Notes under the pieces: model-generated
Told to the model about the DNA's origin: nothing
Databases searched by the model: none
What the model saw: the letters and a program-made list of their open reading frames with translations, nothing else
Shown: positions 12,381 to 25,600 of the stretch, piece by piece
Position numbering within the stretch: position 1 is the first letter of the stretch
Layout of the letters: each line of letters opens with the position of its first letter
Translations under genes and position numbers: made by a program
NCBI GenBank assembly: GCA_001939145.1
Contig: LSRX01000130.1
Coordinates: 570,199 to 634,198, forward strand
Reading direction: 5' to 3'
Length of the DNA stretch: 64,000 nucleotides
DNA from: Symbiodinium microadriaticum
Lineage: Eukaryota > Sar > Dinophyceae > Suessiales > Symbiodiniaceae

Positions 12381-13412
12381 TGTTAATTCTGGACCTCTGA
12401 GGGTTTCACGCCCTGCTGAGGGCTTCGGGGCCCTTCGACTCGCAGCCTAAAGCTCAAAGCTCCTGGAAGCTGGGACGTGGCGATGCGGGCATCGCCTGCA
12501 AGTCATGATGCGCACATCACACGAGCATGCTTCACATGTAGCCTTAAGCAAAAAAGTGCTGTAGAATCCATGGCATGAAGACGTGCACGTGCTGCGAGCG
12601 TACTCATGTCCATATTTATGGATCTGCATAAGTAAGTTATTTATGTGATTGTGCGTGCATGTACGCATGTATACAGACTGATGCATGCATGTGAGCATGC
12701 ATACAGGCAAGTTTATGCATGATATTTACGTCCGTGCGCAAGTATGCATGCATGTGTATGCGTACGTGCATGTCCGTAGGTACGCATGTATTTGTAGTAT
12801 ATGAGTATATGTATGCATGCATGGATGTATGAAGGTGCATGATTGTGCCGCTCAGAAGGATTTGGGAGGAAGGTTTACCATCTTCGTGGGATGAAGCTGC
12901 TCTAAGTGCTCCGTGGTTTACCAGAGCAGCACGGCACAAAGCATCGGGACCTTGGGCTTCGAGGTCGGAGGATCCTTCCGACCCAAAGTACTATCGTACA
13001 AGTCAAGCAACTACCCTCCTCACTCTCTCCGCCTCCTTCCCCCGAACTGATCGGAATCAAGGGTCGCAGGGCATCAGGGGTTTGAGAATTGGTTGAGGGT
13101 GCCGGGCTTAGTTAATTCAATCTTGAGCAGCCTTCCCCCGCGATGGTGCGTGGCGTAAATCCGCGGCGGCTGGTGCTGAGGCTGGGGATGTCCAAAGCAC
13201 AGCAGATGTGCCTTGTGCAGTATGATTTACAGGGCTTAAGATGTCAGGTTTCGACTTATATACCCCCGGTCTATACCATTCACCGAGTTTAGTCAGAGGT
13301 CCTCGCTGAAGTTAGGATGTCTCGGAAATTGCGGAGTGTCACTGGGCTGGCAAGGGAAGCGAGCCCCTTGACAGTTCCAAGGTCCAGTTCCTTTCCGTCA
13401 ACGCACCCAAGA

Positions 13413-13462
13413 CGCCAAACCCTATAACCCCTAATCCTCAACCCTAACCCTAAACCCTAAAC
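13413..13462 (-). repeat. CCCTAAA-type repeat cluster
   Basis: Several CCCTAAA / CCCTAACCC units; a TTTAGGG block in the other orientation follows at 13654-13674. Confidence 0.75.
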
Positions 13463-16400
13463 GGCAAAAACTGCTCTAGGCGTCATGACGCAGACAGTTC
13501 AGGACCATCCGTTGATTTAAATTCGGCTGTTATACAGGGGCCCTAGAACTTAAACTAGAAGCGGGCCTCGGGTCGTACCATACTACCTCGTCACGAGGAC
13601 CCACTGCTCTTCCTTCTACCTTTACAGGCATGATGAAAGATACTCTTGCAGACGGTTTAGGGTTTAGGGTTTAGGGACTCTTGCAGAGCGGTTGATGACA
13701 ACAACACCGGCCTTTCATAAACCCTGAAGACCAAATCCTCTTGCAACTGGCTTGCAACGTCACGCCAGACATAAATGGTTCATATCATGGGGTGCAAACG
13801 ACTTCCACTGATACTCCTGGAGCTAGGGTTTAGTATGGCTTTTGTGCCGACAGGCTTTTCGGGAGGCTAAAAGAACTCGTCAGCGAACTTAACTCCTGCA
13901 TCTATTCAGGAGTGAGCCCTGCCCCTTGGGGATCTACCCGTCTTGCTAGACTCAAGTCTAGCCAGGCTTGTTTGAAGCAATGGACTTGGTGAGTGCCAGC
14001 ACACATGACGATTGCAGGTGCATGAAACCGAAGGACTTTTTATCAGTGAAAGTTGACTTGAACAGCACGCGTCGCAAATGCATCCGGCACGACTTCAAAT
14101 TGCGTCACATAGCAAGTGGACTCTGAAACTGGTCGCTCACATGCTGCACGATGGTCGGAAGCGTAACTTCAACGACGTCGCTTGGCTAGACTGCGACATG
14201 TAATCATCTTCAACGAGGCCGACATTAGAGCCCCTAAACCATAAACCCCTAAGCCCTGATCAAAGCCTCAAGGGCAGCGAGGCACCGTCCAGTAGAACGG
14301 CGCGGACTTCGAAGACGTAGCGCGCTCCCGGCTCCAGCTCCAACCTTGATGTTTCAGAACCATTAGGGTTTAGGGTTTTGGGGTTTTGGGATCCCATTGA
14401 ATTTTGTGGGTTGTGGTTAGCATGAAAGCCTACTTACCCTCGAGACACATTGACGTGGTAGACTAAAACAGCACGAAGACACTACGTACAGAAGCCATCC
14501 CACAAAGAACATTGCAAGTGAGGCCTAGTTCAGGGTCTCTCTGCTCACAGCAGGAATCACCACACACTGCTGGCCAGTAGTCAGTCTGAAACTTTCTGAC
14601 CCCAGACCAGCATTGATTCGTACAATTCAGTGGCTTGTTCAGCTGCGGTTGCTAGACAAGACTTTCGCAAATATGGAGGCGCGGATATCCAGAGTTCGTC
14701 AGAGCTGAATGATGAATGTGAGGCTGGTGCGAAACACCCTCCCCCGTTTCAAGATAGCAAGGACGTATAGCAGTTTTCTGCACACACCTGCGTCCAACAG
14801 TACGACAATTCAAACGAATCCAAACGGCTGAGCTGTGGCCTTGCCAGAGATCCACCTGGCATGCACGTTGTTGCTAGAAGGACCTCTTCTAGGGGTTCTA
14901 AACGGCATGGTGTATCTTGCTCATCGGGCTCTCATGTGAGTCAGGCTTTAGGGGGCCAAAGCCATTCCATTCACCTTAAACCTTGAAGCAAATAGCACTG
15001 TCATCGCCGCCATTGCTCCCGTGGGCATCATCAGATTTAACACCCCGAGGCCTCAAATTCTGCACCGGTTCAGATACGTCCAGCCATGACGACTAGGATG
15101 GTTCGTGTTGCTCCCTTTTAGAGTCCTGTTTTTGGCACTTGCCAGGAGTGCATGGCTGAAGCAATAATGTTGCCGACATGCAGGCACAGACGCTTGGGCG
15201 GCTACAGTGCTTCAGGGATTGGGCTGATTGCCTTGAGGCGGTGCAACCGGAACAACCAATCGAAACGCAACCACTGCAAAAGAAAGTACAGCTTGAAGAT
15301 ACATTGTCATAATCACACGCAGTCTAGCACCAGCATCAACATGCAAGCAGACACAGGGTTTAGACCAAAAAACGACTTGATGGGAATGATCATCACGAAC
15401 TGTTAGACGATGGCGGCAAGGAAAGGGGATTGAAGATATGGTGACGACCAAATATTGGCCGTGGGAAATGTGACTCTGACTGCAGTCGTCGCTTTCATGT
15501 ATCGTCATTGTCAAAAGCTTTGTCATGACCCAGTCATCCTCTCATTTGTCATGAGCATGCAGCATAACCGACGGACGAATGTTGGTACCATGATGCCAGC
15601 GTCGATCTTGTTTACAGCCCAAGAGCCTCTCCAGGAGCACCCCCCAGCTCACAACACCGCGCCTAAGGGTCCAGGAGCAGGATTGGTATCCCCCCGAACA
15701 CACAGAGTGTGGTAGGAGCACGATGCTGGGAGGTGGAAGGATGAGTCGCAGTAATGTGTTTTAGCATTGTTTCGGCAAACGGACACGCACGGGACTGGCC
15801 GGAAGACCATGAGGAACAGGTTCGGGAGCGCAATTTCGAGTGTCGGGGAACTCACAGTGTGACCCCTGAGAGGCGGCGGAGCCCCCAGGAAGCGAACAGT
15901 GTGGCCCTAGCAAAATGAGCACGGGATGATGGCAGGAGCTCGATTTCCACCCCAACGTACTCCGCCTTGCCACAGCAGGAAGCGCAGAACAATCGGGCAC
16001 GCCTGCAAGCGCCTCGCACGCCACTTAACCAAATCCGTCTACTCTGACCATATCAGAACCCCATAGTTTGTTTTATCACAGTATTTGGGAGAAAATCAAT
16101 ACAAGAATCCGAAGGGCAAGCCCAAGTACCCAGTGCTTCGGTGCCTTGGACTGTCTACTTGTTCATAAATATACATCTGAAAGTTTAACCCTTCCAGCCA
16201 GAGGACCCCTATCCTCAACCCGACACCCTACACCGCGAAGTTCTCACGAACTGTCAAGCCAGGCTTGGCCTGGTCTCCTCGGCCAGGATTGCACCCGGCC
16301 TGGGCCCCAGGAGCTGTAGAGGCTCTTCTTTCGGCTCGCAAAGAAGGGTCCAAAAACACATCTCAACGGTTCAGTCCCGCATTGCAAGAAGTCGAAAACT

Positions 16401-16487
16401 GCGAAAGCGGGGGACGAGCAGCCTATCCCAGAGGCCTGTTGGTACTGGGAACAGTCATCAAGGTCATGTTCTTAGCAGAAGTGGTAG

Positions 16488-16625
16488 TAGTAGTAGAAGA
16501 TAGTAGATAGTAGATAGTAGACAGTAGACAGTAGACAGTAGGTAGTAGGTAGTAGGTAGTGGTGGTAGTAGTAGTGGTAGTAGTAGTAGTAGTAGTAGTA
16601 GCAGTAGTAGTAGTAATCAAAATAG
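16488..16625. repeat. (AGT)n and related trinucleotide microsatellite
   Basis: AGTAGTAGAAGA, TAGACAG and GGTAGT units grading into pure AGT. Confidence 0.9.
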
Positions 16626-19600
16626 TACTAGTAATACTAGTACTAGTAAGATCACTAATATAGGCGAAAGTAATAGTCACAGTGTTAGCACAGAATAATA
16701 GAGTGCAGAGTGTATTTCTGCAAAGGCCCGAAACAGCCTCAAAGCCTAAGTCTGATCCCCGGACCTTCAAATCGAATAGCCAAGGCTCCTCTCCCGCCGC
16801 TGGCACACCTCCACCAAGGCACTAGAAGACGGTTTGCTCTTGGAGAGGGTTGAAAGGGGGTTTGGGTAGTTTGGTGTCAGCTTCCGTTCAGGAATTTTAA
16901 TTTCAAGCCCACGTCGGGGTCAGAACACTAAAAGATGCCAGATCGAACCGTTCTGAACTCCATCCCTCTGCCCTGCAGCACAAACTCCTGAAAGTGTCCA
17001 TACACCCTACCTAGTCGATACTACGAGTCCGTAGTTGAAACTTAGGTCCCAACCCTTTTTCCCTAAACCGCTGGATAAGCAGTTTGGGCTCAGCACTCAC
17101 AACTGGGACAAACTGGGCGAGGTCTGTCTGATACAGGCGACGAAGGCACACCTTGGCCAATAAGGTTTAGAGTTGATACACCCTCAGCCCTATTAACTCT
17201 AAACCCTAAACCCTAGGAAAAACGCCTCGTAGCTGCGAGTCCCTTCTGCACAGCGGCTGGGATGTCCGTCCCAGGAGAAGAGCCAGGAAAGCCTGCTTAG
17301 GATTTCGGCTCAGGGTGTGGGGCCTTTTCCTTTCAAGGTTTGGAAGAGTGTTGGGTTTTCGAGCTGCCCTATTTATACACCGGCTTGATTGGACCTCGCC
17401 CTTTTTGAACCCTAAACCGTCCTTGTGACAAGGATCGTAGGTTCAACATAGACCTTTGGGCTCCAAGACTTTTGATGGTGGAGGGCTCTGCAGCATCGAT
17501 ACCACAAGCTCCTTCTCCGAGGCGTTTAGAGGATTGATGCCTCGGGGTTTCGGATGTGTTGGATTTCGGGCTTCTTGCTTGTCTGACTTGACGTGTGCAA
17601 CGTTGCACAGCTCTTGTCAGAGGAAATCAAGAGTAGAACTGAAACACTAATCCCGAACCGATTACACCAAACCTCGTAGTCTAACCCGAAAAGAACGAGA
17701 CTATTTCATATATTTCATGGAGTACAGGCACAATTTCATGGAGCAAAGGCTGCGGGCGCAAGGGTTTCAGGATTCGGGGAACTGCGGCATAGGATGTTGG
17801 ACCACGGGTCTTTGGGCTAAATGTAGGCGCTTTAACAATTTAGAACATGGTTTTGGGGAATGTTATGCTAAAATTATATAAGAACCCCCCCCTCCCAAAA
17901 AAAAACAAGAAACAGTATAGGTACCCATTAACGCCCTGATTTTATGCTGACACTAAGTTTTCGGCCCCTTTCGCTCGTGAGTTGACAGCTAAGCCACTTT
18001 GGTCTGCTAGGGTGCTGCGTCACGGGGCTTTAGGGTGCTGCAGGTTTCGGATCGACTAGGGCTTAAAGGTCCAGAGTTGTGTAGCACTGAAGGCTTTAAG
18101 ATAGGGTTGCCTTCAGGTTGCGATCTAGTATTCCGGCCGTGGGTTGGGGGGTTGGGGGGTCAGCCCAGATTCTGCCAGCCTCCTGCATGAGGCTCCAAGA
18201 CTGCAAAGAAAGCACCTACTTGGGGGTCTACCGTCTACCCCGTCTACAAAGCTCCTGAACCCCAAAGTAGCCAAAAGCGCACTCTTTTGTTTGATGGACT
18301 TGCTCCGGCTCTGCGTCCGTCCACTGAGGGAAAGCGACTGCGTCGAGCAGGAGGGTGAAACAAATGCTCCGCATACAGGATTTAGGGTATCAAAGATGGG
18401 GTTTAGGGTAGCAAAGATGGGGTTTAGGCTTTCATAATTACAGTTCACGCAGGCTTAGGGTTTAATGATTTGGGATGATTTACTTTTGTCTACATATGGG
18501 CATGTGCATACAGATGGCAGCAAGCACGAAACAAGTGTAGGAATGATCGCAGAAAACACATGGGATAAGCACAAGCCCAACAGATTGGCGGATGGGTAGG
18601 ATGAGTAGGATGCACGTTCTTGCTCTCACTTATGTTGTGGGCTCTGTTTGTCTCGTACCTGTGTGACAGCTAGCTACAACCTTATGCTCTTACATGACAA
18701 TGTCGGTGAGATCAGGTGAGACTGTAACACCTACGACTAGGCAAGCAGCCTTCGCTTCATGAGGCAAGGTGGAGTGCAAGTCAGCATGAAGCTTGACAGT
18801 CAAAAGCTATGATTTCTCCACCCTGCAGTTTGTCATACATTGCGGTGCTCCAAAACAGGGCCAACTTGCCTTGGTGCACAAAAAACATCTGTGTCCTATC
18901 TACAAGTCGTCTCGCATCACTCGGCTGCTATATCTGGCGAAACCTTCCGTCAAATAAAGCCCCCAGACTCACGTAGGAGCCTACAGAGTTAAACTCAGCT
19001 TTGTGGAACCCTGGGACAAGCACTCCTACTGTTCACCCGACCCTGTTACCCGAAACCTTGTCTACCCTGCAAGTGCCAAATGTTCAAACAGTGGCAAGCT
19101 GTTGTTGCTAAAGCTGGTTGCTGGTTCTTCAAGTCATAAACTTCTAAACATGTAGAACCAGGGCATCTTCATCAGGCTCCTACATTGACATTAGGCCCGT
19201 TAACCCTCAATCCTACATCCTTCATTCTTTTTGATCCAGGTCCGTGAGCCCGACCCCAATTCCTCTGCACTACCTTGCTGGGCACTACGGAGGGACCCGG
19301 GGTCTTCCAGAAGATCTCACATTCGCTCTACGACTCCAAGTATGTAGGCCGAGGTTGCCTACGTTGGGGTGAAAATCGGTCTCAAGAAAACCTGTGGGCT
19401 ATTCGGAGCCCCAAGACAAGGCAAAGAAACCTAAACCCTCTAAATCCCCAACCCTGAACTCCTAAATTCCGATAACCCCTTAAGAACTCTGACCCGCACC
19501 CAAAAAAACCTGCACACATATGTATAAGTGTGTATGTAAAACACATTTACAAATTAGTACAACATGAAAATATACATGAATGTAAATAAATATAAACATA

Positions 19601-19980
19601 GATGTCTACCTGTACACATAAATGACCCAAAAAGCATGAAGATGTATATACGTAAATAGATATAGCTATATGACACAGATACAGATATAGATACAGATAC
19701 TAGACATAGAAATGAAACTTGAATAGATAATTCAAAGATATAAAATTCAAAATAAAAAATGAAAAAATAAATGAATAAGTAAATATAAAAATAAGTAAAT
19801 ATAGAAATTTTTTAATAGATAAGTAAAACATATATATATATATATATGCATTTATCTAAGTAACCAAAAAACCAACGATCAGTCCCGAGCCTGGCCGCAG
19901 ATGGCCGAGACAAAGGCGCCGGCGGCCGCCAGGGCGGCGTAGGCTTGGGGCTTGTTCGGGTCCTGGCCGGACATCAGTAT

Positions 19981-20031
19981 AGGTTTAGGGTTTAGGGTTT
20001 AGGGGTTTAGGGGTTTAGGGTTTAGGGGGAC
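19981..20031 (+). repeat. TTTAGGG-type repeat cluster
   Basis: Seven near-perfect TTTAGGG / TTTAGGGG units in a row. Confidence 0.85.
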
Positions 20032-20710
20032 ATAACCCCAGGGCTCCAAGTATGCAAATAGTACCGACTTTGGGGTCTGAAGTCTGCAAATAGTACCTAC
20101 TTTGGGCTATTTGGAGCCCCAGGGTAAGGACCGGTAGTTAGGTTCTAAATTAGAGCGTTCCTGTAAAGGTCTCGAAAGTAGCCTCTGCAAGGGCAAAGGG
20201 TGTAGGTATGTGTTAGGGTGATTTACGGGGTTTACGCTCTCACAACTCGGACAATCCAGGCGAGGTCTATCGTGTAAAACAATGTAATAATGTAGTCTGA
20301 TAGATTATAGTATTAAAGCATATTACATTACATCGTGCCTCCAGGCATCCTGGAAGACGGGTCCAGAACTGGGACCCGTCTGATTTCACGAGGGCACTGA
20401 ATTGCAGCTCCGTTCAAACTTTAGCCCGACAGCCCAATCCTCCGGATTTTTTTTGACACCTTGATCCAACTGCTCGGTAAGTAGTCGGAGAGCCGTTATT
20501 GGGCAGGCAAGGACAGGATATTCCCATCACCCTAATCCTCGGGTTTAACCAGGGTTTATGTAGGATTCTGTGCTCAAAACCTAAGCCGCGAAACCTCAAG
20601 GGCAATGATAGCCTTCTGTCAAGAAATTTTGAACTGCGGTCATGGTTGCAGATTGGTGGTCACGTAGCAACGAAGTCTGTTTCGAGACCGTACCAGAAAA
20701 TCGCTTCCCA

Positions 20711-20811
20711 GAGAGCCCAATACCCCTTAATTAAGGCATATACCTTCAATCATAATATTAAGGCAGCTATAATTTAAGGTATCTTCCTTAATTAAGGGGT
20801 ATTGGGCTCTC
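20711..20811. mobile_element. Palindromic element with perfect 26-nt TIRs
   Basis: GAGAGCCCAATACCCCTTAATTAAGG at the left is the exact reverse complement of the right end. The 49-nt middle is AT-rich and itself partly palindromic (ATACCTTCAAT.../...ATTTAAGGTAT). Single copy here. It would form a strong hairpin. Confidence 0.85.
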
Positions 20812-21149
20812 ACCAGCACTGGAGCTCGGGGTTCAGCAGAGCTTTGGGGTTTATCGGCTTTGCAAAGATCCGGATCTCGTCGTGTGTGCATGTGTGTTTT
20901 TGTGTGTGCAGAGCAATGGCAGGGTGGGAGTACCCAAGCCAAATAATTAAGAGGATAAGGGAAGCTGTTTTACTAAAGTCACATGCTGAAACACGTCGAC
21001 TCGGCTCTTTCTGTTTCTGTTGTTCCTTTTCTGAGTTGTCCATGCTTTCACTCCCAACATCGCCTTGCACCCAGATTCCCAAGACAAGCCCGACAGGCGC
21101 AGCACTTTTGATACCCACTTCAGCTTGACTCAGTCTGCCCTGCTTTGAA

Positions 21150-21246
21150 TAGGGTTTAGGGTTGGGGGTTTAGGGTTTTAGGGTTTTGGGTTTTTTTTCC
21201 CTCCCACTTAGCAGGGTTTTGGGTTTTAGGGTTTCAGGGTTTTGGA
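21150..21246 (+). repeat. Degenerate TTTAGGG / TTTTGGG cluster
   Basis: TTTAGGGTTGGGGGTTTAGGG followed by TTTTGGGTTTTTTTTCCC and more GGGTTTT units. Confidence 0.75.
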
Positions 21247-21340
21247 GCAAAGGTCGGCTGTGGAAGATGAGGGCTGAGGGTTCCTCCCAAAGCGGCAAAG
21301 CCCATATGCCTGAAAGACCTTCGAGGCTAGAGCTAATGTG

Positions 21341-21432
21341 GGGGCCTTAATAATTAGGATAGGGGTTTTGGGGTATATTATAAGTATAATCAGGACCGCC
21401 CAAAATAGTACAGGTTATTCTTTAAGCCCCTT
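21341..21432. mobile_element. MITE-like element, family C, copy 2
   Basis: GGGGCCTTAATAATTAGGATAGG at the left, CAGGTTATTCTTTAAGCCCC at the right, with GGGGTATATTATAA inside as in the copy at 35066. Confidence 0.7.
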
Positions 21433-22634
21433 GAACAAAGCTTTCTTGTAGTATCGATGCCCACCTGTTATACGCGTCAGGATGATGCATGCGCAACATA
21501 AGCCTGACATCAAGACCTGTTTCAACGAACCTGGGAAGACAATGCACTTCAAATGTCGCCAGAGGGCTGAAGGCTTTCATTCTGCGCAGACACCCTTACC
21601 GATTTGCATGGCCAAGCCATGTCACTCGTTAAAGCTATGGTTCACATAAGCTTGGAGCCTAAGAGGACACTTCGTTCGGGTTCCGGAAACCCTAAACCCC
21701 GCACCTCAAGCCCCTGCATCCATGGTCGTAGGTTTTAGGATATTGGGTGCGCAAGGTTGGGAGCACATTCCAACGTACGTGAACGGGAACTACATGGGAA
21801 TGCTCTTATGCACTGCTGAATTTCTCACTGATCAACAATAGCACTTCGGATTTGCATGAGGGCCGCAAGGGTTTGGAAGGGTAATTATACATAGGGCTTT
21901 GCTAAAGGCTCAGAGAGACGCTTTTTTGAGGCGTTTTGGGTCAGGCTCTCAAGTTGTCTGCAGCTGTGCCTGTGCATAGCACGGCTGACACGACTCATGG
22001 GACACATTGTATTCCCTCAGCTTCTCGAAGAAGAGCTCCTGGTGGGCAACAGGGGCCACAGAGTGTTGCTAAAGTGACCTTCGCCGCAGATACCTAATAT
22101 CACCAGAACCCTTGCAAACAAATCTAGCACCTCGACACAACTGTATACAAACCTCGCGTAACTTTTGCTCTAGAAGAAACCCAAGAAACCTCCACAACTG
22201 TATAAACTCTCACGTATAGTAAAGGGGTTCCAACTTTTTGGCTTCTACTGTAACCCTTGGCGCTCTTCCGAGCCAGACAGGACTTTCGGTCACCTCTTGC
22301 AGACGTACGACGTAGACAGCTAACCTTGCTCGAATCCTTCAGAAAGCCTGAGCAACACGGTACAGGATTTTGCTCTTTTATTTATGGCCCCTTTCCTGCC
22401 CTCTACAGTCGGAATACCTGGTACCTAGAGCCTTAAATGGGGACTGTGAGGCTCAAAAACACACACTGTCAATCTCCACAAACCCCGCAACCAACACCCC
22501 AGTCGAAATCCTCACGTATCCAGAAACCCTCGCACCGCTCCGACGACTGCCTCCCAACCACGGCTTAGGGTTACAGGTTAGCACTAATCCAAAGATTCGT
22601 TCCAAAGGCTTGCAAAGAGATGTGCGAGCCAACT

Positions 22635-25600
22635 TTAGTCCTTGGCTCCATTGTAGAGGAGTCGGTCCACTGGGTCATCATACCCTCCAAGCTCAGACGT
22701 ATCGTACTCGTGGTAAGTTGTCTCTCCAGGAAACGTCGGCCTGTTGTCCATGAACTCCGAGTGGAGACAACTACCTCCAAACATACGGTGGAATAGGCAC
22801 ATGGAGAGGTCCCATTCCTCGTGGCTGTTCGGGGCATGTCACTTGTGCTTTTGTGCCTAGTTGCGCAAGCTACCAGCTCTTACGGTTTGCACTGTTGTGG
22901 GAAAAAAGACCGTTCAAATCAATACAGCTCCTCCACAATCCCGGCAAACGCGAAGCCTTCCCGAATCCTGACCAGCGCCAGTCCCGCATCTGCTTCGGTC
23001 ATATTCTTGCAGAATTTTGGCAGCGGATCCATGATCCCATCTCCCATGATCTGACATGTCAGAGCATGCGCCTCTGAATGTACATAGTGGAGGAAGTCCT
23101 TATGCCCAGCTCCATGCTTAAACACAGGATCATTCCAGGCAGAGTAGATACGCTGAATCGGATCTCGGAACATGGTCACGATGTGGCCTGCGTTTTTCCG
23201 AGAATCAGGAGGACAACTTGCATCTATGTGCGCACACACGAATTGATAAATCCCGGTATATAGATGTCCTTGCGTCTTAATTATGTTTTGTGTGCCTCTG
23301 TGGGTACTAAAAGTACTGGAGTAAGATACCACAGACACATAGCAATCGAATCCATCTATCCATCCCTCCAACCATACATCTATCCATTATCGAATCTATC
23401 TATCAGAATTATCTATCCATCTCCCGCTCTCTCTCTAGACACATATCAGTACATACTCATACACATGATTTCAACAAATAACTCAGTGGTACATATCTAT
23501 CACTCGCCCCCTCGATCTATCGATCGATCGATCTATCCGTCCACTTTTTGTGCATCTGCAAATATGTATATGTATACGCAAATACATACGTCATGTATAT
23601 AATGTATACATAGTGGAATGGGGTAGACTAGAATAGATCGGAATACAATAGGACTGACTGACTTAAAGCGAAAACCATTTAAGACAGTGTCTTACGATGC
23701 GAAACAGTATATATAAGACGAGATAATACTGAAACGCATGTAATACGACAGAGTAGTACGACAAAGCATGTACATTAATGTGTACACAAGTGTTATGTAT
23801 ATATATATATATATCCATATGTATATATATATATATATATATGCTCGCCCCCCCCCCCATGATCCACCGGTCGGTGGTGCGTGGGGTGGTGGAGGGTGAG
23901 CAGGACCTATCCGGAATGCATGCGATCTCGACTCCGAGTACATTCTACAGCGCATACAGTTTCAGGAGCATCTCCTTTCAAAGCTCGAGAGAGCGTACAA
24001 AGACGAGATTTATCCAACGTTATATATGGTGAAAATATTCGGGGCTTGGCGGCTAATTTCGGAACTTTAGGAAATCAGGACGACAGTGCAGGGTTAAATT
24101 CCGAAAATATGGCCAAATACCCACCTTCCACCCGTTGAAAAACCACTATCTAGCACGCATACATCATTCGCAATAGACGCACTTGTTATTAAGATTGTGT
24201 AACTGTAAGAGCACCTACTTATTGGAAAAACATTCAATGAAAACTTATATCAGCTTAACTATCCTTCAAATTTTTGTTCAATTCGCAATATAGCAGATGT
24301 AACGAGAATTTATAGTGTCCAATTAGTCAATCAGTGCCCAACTCAATCTGCTAGCTATTGACAACATGCCTTGTACTAAGGAAACAACATTAGACCGCGA
24401 TAACAGTGCTCGTTAAGTCCTAAGTCATAACATGTCAACTACATGATCCAAACATAATACTAACGAGCACGTAGCATATAATGAAAAACAAAAAACATGA
24501 GGCAAATATTCGGCTTAATACCGCTGAAACATGAACTACATTGAACTACGCAGTAACCGCAGACTGGAGAGGTATCATGTAGCACCATCAAATTAAATAT
24601 CTATTACATGCACAACATCTGTCAATTGTTAANNNNNNNNNNNNNNNNNNNNNNNNNNNNNNNNNNNNNNNNNNNNNNNNNNNNNNNNNNNNNNNNNNNN
24701 NNNNNNNNNNNNNNNNNNNNNNNNNNNNNNNNNNNNNNNNNNNNNNNNNNNNNNNNNNNNNNNNNNNNNNNNNNNNNNNNNNNNNNNNNNNNNNNNNNNN
24801 NNNNNNNNNNNNNNNNNNNNNNNNNNNNNNNNNNNNNNNNNNNNNNNNNNNNNNNNNNNNNNNNNNNNNNNNNNNNNNNNNNNNNNNNNNNNNNNNNNNN
24901 NNNNNNNNNNNNNNNNNNNNNNNNNNNNNNNNNNNNNNNNNNNNNNNNNNNNNNNNNNNNNNNNNNNNNNNNNNNNNNNNNNNNNNNNNNNNNNNNNNNN
25001 NNNNNNNNNNNNNNNNNNNNNNNNNNNNNNNNNNNNNNNNNNNNNNNNNNNNNNNNNNNNNNNNNNNNNNNNNNNNNNNNNNNNNNNNNNNNNNNNNNNN
25101 NNNNNNNNNNNNNNNNNNNNNNNNNNNNNNNNNNNNNNNNNNNNNNNNNNNNNNNNNNNNNNNNNNNNNNNNNNNNNNNNNNNNNNNNNNNNNNNNNNNN
25201 NNNNNNNNNNNNNNNNNNNNNNNNNNNNNNNNNNNNNNNNNNNNNNNNNNNNNNNNNNNNNNNNNNNNNNNNNNNNNNNNNNNNNNNNNNNNNNNNNNNN
25301 NNNNNNNNNNNNNNNNNNNNNNNNNNNNNNNNNNNNNNNNNNNNNNNNNNNNNNNNNNNNNNNNNNNNNNNNNNNNNNNNNNNNNNNNNNNNNNNNNNNN
25401 NNNNNNNNNNNNNNNNNNNNATATATTTCGTCCTAACTCCCACGAAGCATAAGACGGTATACCGGCGTATTTCCATATTTTTTATCAGGAAAAGAACGGT
25501 TGGGCTTTGCTTTTGTTCTTGCTGCTAACACACGAAAATCCGACTTGTTCTGGTTGTAACAGGAGTCGTTTCATTCCACATGACTTATTAAACAAGCGAG

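Larger units (their letters stand above)
7018..22634. other. Intergenic, repeat-rich; no recognisable gene
   Basis: Holds the microsatellites and MITE-like elements listed separately, many single TTTAGGG words, an AT-rich stretch at 19500-19850, and GC-rich short ORFs of no recognisable family. Some plus-strand ORFs here (15455-15715, 10548-10937) look no better than chance. Confidence 0.55.

Noticed and set aside
24608..25528. Open frames of about 300 codons over the N gap
   Set aside because: They consist almost entirely of undetermined bases.
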